Shown here: piece by piece, positions 33,898 through 42,088 of the stretch
Layout: every line of letters begins with the position of its first letter
Numbering within the stretch: the first letter of the stretch is position 1
Assembly: GCA_021778415.1 (NCBI GenBank)
Contig: JAJYCL010000001.1
Span: forward strand, 1 to 64,000
DNA: 64,000 nt
Direction of reading: 5' to 3'
Source of the DNA: a bacterium
GTDB lineage: Bacteria; Vulcanimicrobiota; Vulcanimicrobiia; Vulcanimicrobiales; Vulcanimicrobiaceae
The notes under the pieces: generated by a model
Databases searched by the model: none
Seen by the model: the letters and a program-made list of their open reading frames with translations, nothing else
Told to the model about the DNA's origin: nothing
Made by a program: the position numbers and the translations under genes

Positions 33898-34595
33898 CGC
33901 CTCGCCCCCTCCATCTGCTCGCCGCCGATGCGGTGCTTGCCTGTGTGAGAAACGCGATCCCCTATTCCATGACGCTTTTCGCCGGCGTAGCCATCACCGA
34001 ACTTGCACGCATGACGCTGCTCAACGATGTGCAGACGCAACTGTTTTTTGGCTTCATCGTACAACCGATACAAATTGCAATCGTCTACGCCTTTGCAACT
34101 GCGCCGAGCGACGCACGCGGCGACACGTTTTATCGCGCATTTGAGCGCTCTTGGGCCGTCATCTTGATCGATTTTGCGATGAATTTCATTCAAGTCCCGG
34201 CGCTCGCATCGGTCCAGAGTGGAGGCCTGTTTGATGCCTTTCTCGGGGGGCTGCTCATGAGCGCGACGGCGTTTCTCATTTTCGCCGATGTCGATGCCGT
34301 CGTCGGCTCCCACACCTCCCTCGTCGGCCTGATTCCGAGTGCCCTTTTACGCTCGATTCGGGTCATCGTGAGCCGCCGAATCTACCCCCGTGCCTTCCTG
34401 ATTCTCATGCTGCAGATCGCAGTCTACGCCGCTTCGGTGGGCTTCGAGGGCCTCTTAGCGCATCGTTTCTCGCCTGGGTTTGCCAGTACGATTTCCGATG
34501 TCGTGCTTCAGACGATCACCGTGGCGCCGCTGGCCGCCTTTACCGCGCTCGTCTATCGTGAGGCGACATCCCGGGAAAGCGGGACCGATGAGTGA
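33894..34595 (+). CDS. polytopic membrane protein of unknown function
   Basis: A 233-aa protein with about six hydrophobic segments (ITELARMTLLNDVQTQLFFG; AFLGGLLMSATAFLIFADVD; FLILMLQIAVYAASVGFEG). It starts at GTG overlapping the stop of the gene before it, and it overlaps the sigma-factor start by 8 bp. That tight linkage suggests it could be the membrane component of the signalling unit, but no known sensor or anti-sigma motif is visible. Confidence 0.65.
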   Translation: MTPRPLHLLAADAVLACVRNAIPYSMTLFAGVAITELARMTLLNDVQTQLFFGFIVQPIQIAIVYAFATAPSDARGDTFYRAFERSWAVILIDFAMNFIQVPALASVQSGGLFDAFLGGLLMSATAFLIFADVDAVVGSHTSLVGLIPSALLRSIRVIVSRRIYPRAFLILMLQIAVYAASVGFEGLLAHRFSPGFASTISDVVLQTITVAPLAAFTALVYREATSRESGTDE

Positions 34596-35286
34596 AACCA
34601 GAGTGGACCGGGATGGGGTCGATGAGCGCATGAGCGCCCTTGCACCACTCCTGCGGGAGTATACTGTGCCGACACCGATCACGAGCGCCAGGCCGGGTGC
34701 TGCGAACGTATCGTCATCGCTGCAATCGTTTGACACCATTGTCGATGACTATCAGCGCAAGCTCTATGGCTTTGCACTTCGCATGACGGGAAACCGCGAG
34801 GATGCCGAGGAGATCGTCCAGGACGCGTTCGTTCGCGCCTATCGCGCCCTCGGAAAAATGTCCGCCGAACAACGCGCCGAGTTACGGCTTCAGCCCTGGC
34901 TCTATACGATCACCTTGAATGTTACGCGGAACCGCTTGCGCACGAAACGGCCGCTGAGCATCGCTCTTGACGCACTTGCCGATCCCGACGCGTTATTGCG
35001 CGGGGTCACCGATGAGCCTCCGCGGCCCGAGCGGATCGTCGAACAGAATGCAGAGGTCGCGCTGGTCGAGCAGGCGCTCTTACAACTTCCTATGCATCTA
35101 CGCGCCGCCGCAACGCTACGCTTCATCGAAGGGCGTAGCCATCCGGAAATAGCTGAGATATTAGATCAGCCGATCGGTACGGTGAAATCGCATGTTCATC
35201 GCGCCGTTCGCATTTTACGACGAATTCTCGGCCCGCAAATCGGCCGCATGGTTCGCGATGAGGAGGATACCGATGCGTTGTCGTGA
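34588..35286 (+). CDS. ECF-type (extracytoplasmic function) RNA polymerase sigma factor
   Basis: A 232-aa sigma-70 family factor. Region 2 is at about residues 48-115 (FDTIVDDYQRKLYGFALRMT, EDAEEIVQDAFVRAYRAL). Region 4 is at about 165-215 (LPMHLRAAATLRFIEGRSHP, IGTVKSHVHRAVRILRR). There is no region 3, as in the ECF group, and it has an unusual N-terminal extension of about 45 residues. The start overlaps the membrane protein gene. The 3' end overlaps the anti-sigma/alkyltransferase gene by 14 bp, the usual sigma/anti-sigma arrangement. Confidence 0.93.
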   Translation: MSETRVDRDGVDERMSALAPLLREYTVPTPITSARPGAANVSSSLQSFDTIVDDYQRKLYGFALRMTGNREDAEEIVQDAFVRAYRALGKMSAEQRAELRLQPWLYTITLNVTRNRLRTKRPLSIALDALADPDALLRGVTDEPPRPERIVEQNAEVALVEQALLQLPMHLRAAATLRFIEGRSHPEIAEILDQPIGTVKSHVHRAVRILRRILGPQIGRMVRDEEDTDALS

Positions 35287-36013
35287 GGTTGAAGCACTTT
35301 GGGACGAGGTGCGCGAGGACGCGACGACCACCGTCAAAGATGCGGTCCAACGTCATTTGGGTCTTTGTCCACCCTGTCAGGATCTCTTTTCCGAATACGA
35401 AGGTGTCGCCTATCGTCTTTCTGCGTTGCCCGCGCCTGAGCCGTCATGCGATCTCGCGCGTCGTGTTGTCGAGCATATCGCAGCGATCACTGCGCACGAA
35501 CGCAAAGAGTCGATCATCCTTACCTCGGTTGCCACACCAATCGGACACATTTTCGTTGGTTACCGCAACGATAGCATCGTCTTCATCACCATGGCGGATA
35601 CGAGCGACCCACAGCGCGTGCGGGCTCAGGCGGAACAGCGGCTTCGTAGCCCGGTTGTTCTCGGCGAGACACCGGCCTGGCTCATAAAAACCCTGGACGG
35701 ATTCTTTGCCACCTGGCGAGTCGACGACAAGAGCGTCGACCTCTCCGATCTTACGCCATTCGAGCAGCAGGCGTTGCGAGCGGCCGCCTCGATTCCGCCC
35801 GGAGAAGTGCGATCGTACGCCTGGATTGCCGGAAAAATCGGACGTCCCAAAGCGGCGAGAGCCGTGGGGCAGGCCATGGCCCGCAATCCCGTTCCCCTGC
35901 TCATGCCCTGCCATCGGGTGGTTGGATCCAGCGGCGACCTTCACAACTATGGCTACGGACTCGAAATGAAGGCTCGATTATTGACGATGGAAGGGTATCG
36001 ACTCGAACGATAG
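35273..36013 (+). CDS. fusion of zinc-binding anti-sigma (ZAS) domain with O6-alkylguanine-DNA alkyltransferase
   Basis: A 246-aa protein. Residues 1-about 60 carry a ZAS-type anti-sigma motif: Cys3, then HLGLCPPC (His28-x3-Cys32-x2-Cys35) in a helical context. Residues about 85-246 are an apparently complete Ogt/MGMT-like alkyltransferase. It has RSYAWIAGKIGRPKAARAVG, the hinge Asn, the active-site LMPCHRVVG (Cys213) and a C-terminal YGYGLEMKARLL. The start is fixed by GAGGAGG about 5 nt upstream and by overlap with the sigma factor. ZAS domains hold partner ECF sigma factors; the alkyltransferase moves alkyl groups from guanine to its own Cys. The fusion suggests alkylation-triggered sigma release (inference). 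Domain calls are strong; the regulatory role is untested. Confidence 0.9.
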   Translation: MRCREVEALWDEVREDATTTVKDAVQRHLGLCPPCQDLFSEYEGVAYRLSALPAPEPSCDLARRVVEHIAAITAHERKESIILTSVATPIGHIFVGYRNDSIVFITMADTSDPQRVRAQAEQRLRSPVVLGETPAWLIKTLDGFFATWRVDDKSVDLSDLTPFEQQALRAAASIPPGEVRSYAWIAGKIGRPKAARAVGQAMARNPVPLLMPCHRVVGSSGDLHNYGYGLEMKARLLTMEGYRLER

Positions 36014-36027
36014 CCAAACAACGAAGC

Positions 36028-36738
36028 GTGTCGAAGCACGTTTTAATCGTCGGTTTTGAACCATTCGGGGGCTCTCTCGTCAATCCGAGCGAGATGCTCG
36101 TCAACTCCTTGTCGGGAATGAGGATTGCCGATCGCCCGATTGCAACGAGCGTTTTACCCGTTGAATCGCGTTCACTTGGTGAACGTCTCGGGCAACTTTT
36201 GCTCGAAGTGCAAGCCGACATTATCCTCGGCTTCGGACAAGCCGCCGGATGTGCGGCCATCGCATTGGAACGAGTTGCCGTCAACGTCCTTGATTTCAAT
36301 CAACCGGATAATGTTGGCGTGACGCGGAGCAATGAACAGATCGTCCGCGGTGGCCCCGATGCGCGGCTTTCAAACCTCCCTTTCGACAAAATCGTCGAAG
36401 CTTGGCATGCAAACGGCGTCCCAAGTTATACCTCCAACTCGGCTGGAACGTTCATCTGTAATCAATTCCTCTACGAACTTCTCGGACGCACCGAGAACGC
36501 ATCGCCGCCCGTCATCGCCGGCTTCGTTCACCTTCCGTACTTGCCAAGTCAAGCAATTGCGGCCGGTTCTCAAGCCAACCCGTCGATGTCGTTCGACCTG
36601 ATGAAAAAAGCCGCCGAACTCCTCATCGAAACGCTTGTCCCCTGGGTGGATAACCGCACACCGGAACCGACGCGACCTCGCGATCCGGGCAAACCGCAAA
36701 TGTGGATCCCCCGCGGCATAAAGGAAGCAGAACGCTGA
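36028..36738 (+). CDS. pcp: pyroglutamyl peptidase I
   Basis: A 236-aa cysteine peptidase (C15 family) that removes N-terminal pyroglutamate. The catalytic residues fall at Glu81, Cys144 (TSNSAGTFICNQ) and His168 (GFVHLPYLP), the same numbering as the Bacillus enzymes. The N-terminus GFEPFGGSLVNPSE is canonical. The start is GTG, 14 bp after the alkyltransferase fusion gene, on the same strand. The last about 20 residues are a Pro/Arg-rich tail that overlaps the next gene's reading frame. Confidence 0.93.
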   Translation: MSKHVLIVGFEPFGGSLVNPSEMLVNSLSGMRIADRPIATSVLPVESRSLGERLGQLLLEVQADIILGFGQAAGCAAIALERVAVNVLDFNQPDNVGVTRSNEQIVRGGPDARLSNLPFDKIVEAWHANGVPSYTSNSAGTFICNQFLYELLGRTENASPPVIAGFVHLPYLPSQAIAAGSQANPSMSFDLMKKAAELLIETLVPWVDNRTPEPTRPRDPGKPQMWIPRGIKEAER

Positions 36739-38456
36739 ACGACCCACGCATCGCCGCCATCCCCGACGTTCACGGGCACGCAAAAGGTGAACATCGGCCC
36801 TTCACCGAGGAACGTCCGATCCCATATTCGGCTCGCATGTTGTTCTTGTGGTTTTACCATGCATGTCGTCGCGGCTATCCGCGCTTCATGATGGTGAGCG
36901 ACCACGTGAATTATTTGACATTCGAAGATCCGGGTGCCGTCAATATGGCGCGACGAGCGCTCAAGCTCGCGCAAGCGGGAGATCTCTATGGCGCAGCAGA
37001 GGTGGCCGGCGTCGATGTCGCCGTCGCTGCAGTCGTCAGCGAAGGGATACGCCGTGGCATGCGCTTCGGCTTCGGTACGGAGGTCGATAACGACCCCCGG
37101 TCGCGCCCCGATGCGCAACATATCGTCGAAGCGATGCGGCCCGATGGGATTATTCGTTCGGTGCATTTCGTCACCATCGAACATCCGGAAAAAGGTGCTG
37201 ATTTCGCCTGGCCGTTCGATAATCCGGAGTTTGTCACGCTCTTCGAACATGTCGGAACCGAGCGTGTGTGGCAACTCTACATGGAGAAACTTCTCGACGA
37301 CATCGATAAGCTTCCAGGCAATATCGTCGGGCATTTTTACGTTCCGGCAAAATTCGGTCATTGGCCCGATCAAAAAACGCTCGAACACTATGAAGACCAA
37401 GTGCTCGACGCGTGTGCAAATCGCGGCATGGCAATCGAACTCAATACGCGGATATTCTATCGCGATTATCCAACCGAACAACGCGAAAAACATCGCGCCG
37501 CCTATCAGCGTCTCATTGCAAAGGCGCAAGATAAAGGCGTGGGCATCGCAATCGGTTCCGATGCCCACAGCCCCAAAGATCAAGGGAGTGGCTTTGACAT
37601 CGCCCTTGAAATGCTCGATCAAGCGAACATCAACGAAATCGTTTTTCCGATCAACGGGCGATTGGCTCGCGTTGCTTTGCGCGCGACGCAAGAACATCTT
37701 GAAGCCCAAGAAAAACGCGACCAACCCGCCCCGCTGCCGGGAAGTAGTATCACCGGATACGGGCGCGCGGAACTTGGACTTCCCGAACCCACTGAAGCCG
37801 AACTTGCAGCCGCAGCAGCGGCACGCCCGGCCCGCGCAGTCGGCGCTAAAAAGCGCACGACCGGCCCAACTCGCGTAGCCAAAGATGCAACCAAGGAATC
37901 CAAAGCATCGGCCAAACGCGCATCGACATCAAAAAAAGCCGGCCCTGCGCACGAAAAACCTGAACCACCAGCGACACCGGAAAGCGCGCCGAAGGTAGCA
38001 CCGGCCAAAAAAGCTGCAGCCGTAAAGAAACCCGCCCCGGAAAAGAAACCGGCGGCAAAAGCACCGCCGGCACCGGCAAAAAAAGTGCCCGTCGCAAAGA
38101 AAACTGCTCCGGCGAAAAAAGCGGTCGTCGTGAAAAAAGTTGCCCCCGCAAAAAAAGCCGTCGTCGCAAAGAAACCCGCGGCCAAGGCGCCGGTAAAAAA
38201 AGCCGCACCTCCGGCAAAGAAGACGGCTCCAGCCAAAAAAGCCGTTCCAGCCAAGAAGGCCGCACCGAAAAAAGCGGTCGCTGTGAAAAAACCCGTAGCC
38301 AAAGCTCCCGTAAAAAAAGCGGCAGCGGCAAAAAAGGCAGCGCCCGCAAAGAAGGCGATGCCCGCAAAGAAAGCCGTCCCCGTGAAAAAGGCACCCGCGA
38401 AAAAATCCAAGGCACCAGCTAAGACAAAGAAAAAAGCGACTCCAAAGCGTCGCTGA
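36702..38456 (+). CDS. PHP-domain protein with histone-H1-like Lys/Ala/Pro tail
   Basis: A 584-aa protein. Residues about 18-330 form a PHP metal-dependent phosphoesterase domain. His/Asp ligands lie in DVHGHAKGEH, VSDHVNYLTF, GFGTEVDND, SVHFVTIEHP, GHFYVPAKFGHW and IGSDAHSPKD. Residues about 380-584 are almost only Lys, Ala, Pro and Val in PAKKA-type repeats, like eukaryotic H1 tails and bacterial nucleoid proteins. The start is uncertain. The GTG given overlaps pcp by 37 bp with no ribosome site. A CTG at 36735 overlaps the pcp stop and has AAGGAAG 7 nt upstream, so a rare CTG start is possible. The tail predicts nucleic-acid or polyphosphate binding. Confidence 0.85.
   Translation: MDPPRHKGSRTLNDPRIAAIPDVHGHAKGEHRPFTEERPIPYSARMLFLWFYHACRRGYPRFMMVSDHVNYLTFEDPGAVNMARRALKLAQAGDLYGAAEVAGVDVAVAAVVSEGIRRGMRFGFGTEVDNDPRSRPDAQHIVEAMRPDGIIRSVHFVTIEHPEKGADFAWPFDNPEFVTLFEHVGTERVWQLYMEKLLDDIDKLPGNIVGHFYVPAKFGHWPDQKTLEHYEDQVLDACANRGMAIELNTRIFYRDYPTEQREKHRAAYQRLIAKAQDKGVGIAIGSDAHSPKDQGSGFDIALEMLDQANINEIVFPINGRLARVALRATQEHLEAQEKRDQPAPLPGSSITGYGRAELGLPEPTEAELAAAAAARPARAVGAKKRTTGPTRVAKDATKESKASAKRASTSKKAGPAHEKPEPPATPESAPKVAPAKKAAAVKKPAPEKKPAAKAPPAPAKKVPVAKKTAPAKKAVVVKKVAPAKKAVVAKKPAAKAPVKKAAPPAKKTAPAKKAVPAKKAAPKKAVAVKKPVAKAPVKKAAAAKKAAPAKKAMPAKKAVPVKKAPAKKSKAPAKTKKKATPKRR
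37980..38453 (+). repeat. low-complexity coding repeat (Lys/Ala/Pro)
   Basis: Repeated GCNAAAAAAG-type codon runs encode imperfect units such as PAKKA, VAKKP and APVKKA within the PHP protein's tail. The antisense strand reads as a long Phe/Gly-rich open frame, which is an artefact of the repeat. Runs of A here are slippage-prone, so length could vary between strains. Confidence 0.8.
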
Positions 38457-38471
38457 TAAAGGAGAATTTCG

Positions 38472-40481
38472 ATGACGGAGCTCGGGCGACTTCGCAACGT
38501 CGCGATCGTCGGCAACCATCATGCGGGAAAGACGACGTTGCTCGAGGCGATGCTCGCGCATAGCGGCGCAATTTCGCGAAAAGGCAATGTTGCAGATGGC
38601 ACGACCGTTACCGACTTCGAGCCCGAATGCATTGATCACGCACAATCGACGACCATCGGTTTTGCCCACACAACGCACGACGGCAATGAGATCACGTTCG
38701 TCGATTGCCCTGGGTTTATCGATTTTTTCGAAGAGACGCGCTATGCACTCGAGGGCGTCGACAGCGTTGTCGTCGTGCTCGATGCCGATCCGACGCGTAT
38801 TGCTCAGACCCGTGGCTTGTTTGATGCCATCGAGGCCCGGCTGCTCCCGCATCTCATCGTCATCAATAAAATGGATCGTCCGGGTGCCGATTTCGACGCG
38901 ACGCTTGCGGCGTTACAAGCGCAGTACGGCCGACATGTTGTTGCGCACGCATGGCCCTTAGGAAACGAAGAAGCGTTTACCGGAGCGATCGATCTCGCTC
39001 ATCTACCGGCAAAGATTCCCGAACATCTCGCATCGCGCGTCGCAACGGCTCATAGTCAGTTACTTGAAGCGATGGCCGACTTTGATGATCACCTTCTCGA
39101 AGAGCTGCTCGAGGGCACCGATCCGCCCGCCGATGAAATCGATCGCGATCTCTGCGCCGAATGCTCTCACGATCAAATCGTCCCGGTGGTACCCGCATCG
39201 GGCCTCACCGGCGTCGGCATTGCGCAGATTTTAGATGCCATCGTTGCCTTGTTGCCATCGCCCGATGTCAATCCATTGATTGATATCACCTCCGGCGAGC
39301 CGATTGCCGCACGAAGCGATGGGCCGATCGTCGCCCGCATTATCAAAACGAGTATCCATCCCCAATCGGGAAAGCTCTCCATCGTGCGCATCGTGACCGG
39401 CACGCTTGCAGCCGATAGCCAGCTTACTAATGCGTCCCGCCCGGGACAATCGGTGCGTTGTGCCGGTCTCTATAAACTTCAAGGCAAGAAGCAAGAACCG
39501 CTCCAACTCGCCGGCCCCGGTGAAATTGTCGCCATTGCGCGCCTAGAGGCCGCAGGCACCGGTGATGTTCTCGTGAGTAACGGTCACAAAATCATGCTCG
39601 CACCCGTGCATACGGCAACACCGGTCTTCGCCGTTGCGATCCGCCCTAAAGAGCGTATGGACGAAGCCAAACTCTCACAAATGCTTGCCCGCATCATCGA
39701 TGAAGACCCTTCTCTTTGCATCACCCACGACGATACGACCCATGAGTTGCTGCTCTTAGGGCATGGCGAACAGCATGTGATGATCGCTATCGAGCGACTT
39801 GCCCGCAAATACAAAGTCGACGTTGAAACATCGCCGCCGGCCATTCCCTATCTCGAAACAATCACCGCCGAAACGGATGTTCACTCACGCTACAAACATC
39901 AAACGGGCGGTCATGGCCAATTCGCCGACGTATGGCTCCGCTTCGCACCTCGGGAGCGCGGCGCAGGCATTAGTTTCGAAGAGAACATTGTGGGCGGCGT
40001 CGTTCCGAAACAGTATTTTCCGGCAGTCGAAAAAGGCGTGCGAGAAGCGCTCCTCCATGGAACCGTCGGTGGGTATCCCGTCACGGACATTCATGTTGTC
40101 TTGCACGACGGTCAATATCACGATGTCGATTCCAGCGAACAGGCATTTAGAACCGCAGCAGGCATGGGCGTTCGCGATGCACTTCCAAAATGCAAACCAG
40201 TGGTATTAGAACCCATTGTCACGATCACCGTCACCGTTCCGACGACCTATACATCGACGGTTATTGCGCAACTCACCGGAAAGCGCGGACAAATTCTTGG
40301 AATGAAACCGTCCACGGTCAGCGGCATCGACGAAATCGAAGCGCACGTTCCGCAAGTCGAACTCAGTCGCTACATCACCGAACTTCGAACGGCGACGATG
40401 GGCTTAGGGACGTTCTCTTGGAAGCCTTTGCGCTATGAGCCCGCACCGCCGGGACGAATCCCCAGCAAGACGCCAGCGTAA
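38472..40481 (+). CDS. elongation factor G-like GTPase (EF-G paralogue)
   Basis: A 669-aa translation-factor-like GTPase with domains I-V of EF-G. The G1 loop is GNHHAGKTT (residues 14-22) rather than EF-G's usual AHIDAGKTT. G3 is VDCPGF and G4 is NKMD. Domain IV begins near TDVHSRYKHQTGGHGQFADV and domain V near VVLEPIVTITVTVP. The set resembles the EF-G-like (FusA2/EF-G2) paralogues of other phyla, some of which do not act in normal elongation. An AAAGGAG ribosome site precedes the ATG, 15 bp after the PHP gene. No ribosomal genes adjoin. Confidence 0.9.
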   Translation: MTELGRLRNVAIVGNHHAGKTTLLEAMLAHSGAISRKGNVADGTTVTDFEPECIDHAQSTTIGFAHTTHDGNEITFVDCPGFIDFFEETRYALEGVDSVVVVLDADPTRIAQTRGLFDAIEARLLPHLIVINKMDRPGADFDATLAALQAQYGRHVVAHAWPLGNEEAFTGAIDLAHLPAKIPEHLASRVATAHSQLLEAMADFDDHLLEELLEGTDPPADEIDRDLCAECSHDQIVPVVPASGLTGVGIAQILDAIVALLPSPDVNPLIDITSGEPIAARSDGPIVARIIKTSIHPQSGKLSIVRIVTGTLAADSQLTNASRPGQSVRCAGLYKLQGKKQEPLQLAGPGEIVAIARLEAAGTGDVLVSNGHKIMLAPVHTATPVFAVAIRPKERMDEAKLSQMLARIIDEDPSLCITHDDTTHELLLLGHGEQHVMIAIERLARKYKVDVETSPPAIPYLETITAETDVHSRYKHQTGGHGQFADVWLRFAPRERGAGISFEENIVGGVVPKQYFPAVEKGVREALLHGTVGGYPVTDIHVVLHDGQYHDVDSSEQAFRTAAGMGVRDALPKCKPVVLEPIVTITVTVPTTYTSTVIAQLTGKRGQILGMKPSTVSGIDEIEAHVPQVELSRYITELRTATMGLGTFSWKPLRYEPAPPGRIPSKTPA

Positions 40482-40485
40482 CGCG

Positions 40486-42087
40486 ATGCTTCGATCCTTC
40501 ACGGTAACGGCCGCAGCTCTGCTCGCCGCCGTCTCGCTAGCTTCATGCTCTCGACCAAGTACGCAAACCGGCACGACGAATGCTTGGACGCAACCCGGAA
40601 CACTTCGGATTGCGATTTCGAGCGATATTAAATCGCTCAATCCGCTCCTCGCCGGGACAACGAAAGAAATTTTCGTTACGAATCTGATGTTCGAGCCATT
40701 AGTCTCGGCGAGCCCGACCGGCGACACGGTTCCGATGTTGGCAAAACTCGTGCCGACGAAAGCAAATGGCGGCGTGAGTGCCGATGGATTAACGATCACC
40801 TACCACCTCCGACCGGATGCGCGTTGGACGGATGGCAAACCGGTTACCAGCGAAGACGTTCTGTTTTCTTGGCGTGCCATTATGAATCCGAACAACAACG
40901 TTGTCTCACGACACGGCTACGACGATGTCGCCAGCATCCAAACGCCCGATGCACACACCGTTATTGTCCACCTTAAAACGCGCTTCGCCCCCTTCGTCGA
41001 TACGTTTTTCGGCGAATCGGACCAACCGTATGAAATCGTTCCCTCGCATGTCCTAGCTCGCTACCCGAATATTAATCAGGTTCCATTTAACGCGGCTCCT
41101 ACCGTCAGCGATGGTCCGTTCACATTTGTCGCGTGGCATCATGGTGATTCCGTCGAACTCAAGGCAAACGACCACTTTTTCATGGGTAAGCCGAAGCTTC
41201 GGCGAATCGACATTCGTTTTGTCGCCGATGAAAATACGGAAGTCGGCTTATTGCAAACGCATGACATCGACTGGATTCTCGAAGCCTCACCGAATATGTA
41301 TCCATTGCTGTCGCATCTTCCCGGCGTTCGCGTGGTAGAAAATAACGTCAACGGCTATGAAGGCATGGTCTTTAATACCCAATCGCCCGTTCTGCGCGAT
41401 GTGCGCGTCCGCCGCGCGATTGCCATGGCGATCAACAAAAGCGAGCTCGTAAAGACGCTCACGTTTAATCAAGATCAGCCGGCAACAGGCGACATCCCGA
41501 GCTGGATGTGGGCCTATCCACAACATCTTGCGAGTTACCCTTTTGACCCGGTTGCTGCAAAGCGACTACTCGAAGAAGCCGGCACTCCTACGCCGCACCT
41601 TTCGTTAGTGCTTACCTCAGGCGACGCAACCCGGCGCAAAGCCGCCCTCCTCATTCAATCGATGCTCCAAACAATCGGCATCAAAGCCGAAATCAAGACG
41701 TTTCCCGAAGACGTCCTCTACGCACCGGCGGCGATGGGCGGCATCATGCAGCGCGGTGCATTCGATCTCGCCATCTCGCCGTGGTACGCCGGTATCGATC
41801 CGGACAATGCGTCGCAATACACCTGCGTCAATCGCCCACCGGGCGGCTACAACTATGCAGGCTATTGCTCGCCGGAAATGGACGCAGCGCAAAACGACGC
41901 ACTGACCCATTATTCTCGTGCTACGCGAAAAATTGCGTATGCGCACATTGAGGGATTAATCCATCGCGATGTCCCGCAAATTTTCTTCTGGTGGTATCGC
42001 CAATTACAACCGATCAATAGTGATTTTCACGGCCTCGCCCCGAATCCGGTCGGCGAAGCGTGGAATGCCTGGGAATGGAGTATCTAA
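40486..42087 (+). CDS. ABC-type substrate-binding lipoprotein, family 5
   Basis: A 533-aa SBP_bac_5 protein with a lipoprotein signal (MLRSFTVTAAALLAAVSLASC, lipobox LASC). It has the family motif TITYHLRPDARWTDGKPVTS near residue 110. The ATG is 5 bp after the EF-G-like stop. An upstream in-frame ATG would place the signal internally. It is followed at once by a close paralogue (42089), and both resemble the one at 4455. No permease or ATPase genes follow. Confidence 0.9.
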   Translation: MLRSFTVTAAALLAAVSLASCSRPSTQTGTTNAWTQPGTLRIAISSDIKSLNPLLAGTTKEIFVTNLMFEPLVSASPTGDTVPMLAKLVPTKANGGVSADGLTITYHLRPDARWTDGKPVTSEDVLFSWRAIMNPNNNVVSRHGYDDVASIQTPDAHTVIVHLKTRFAPFVDTFFGESDQPYEIVPSHVLARYPNINQVPFNAAPTVSDGPFTFVAWHHGDSVELKANDHFFMGKPKLRRIDIRFVADENTEVGLLQTHDIDWILEASPNMYPLLSHLPGVRVVENNVNGYEGMVFNTQSPVLRDVRVRRAIAMAINKSELVKTLTFNQDQPATGDIPSWMWAYPQHLASYPFDPVAAKRLLEEAGTPTPHLSLVLTSGDATRRKAALLIQSMLQTIGIKAEIKTFPEDVLYAPAAMGGIMQRGAFDLAISPWYAGIDPDNASQYTCVNRPPGGYNYAGYCSPEMDAAQNDALTHYSRATRKIAYAHIEGLIHRDVPQIFFWWYRQLQPINSDFHGLAPNPVGEAWNAWEWSI

Positions 42088-42088
42088 C

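Noticed and set aside
37619-38515. Long minus-strand Phe/Gly-repeat frame over the Lys-rich tail
   Set aside because: A direct consequence of antisense reading of GCNAAA repeats; no independent coding evidence.
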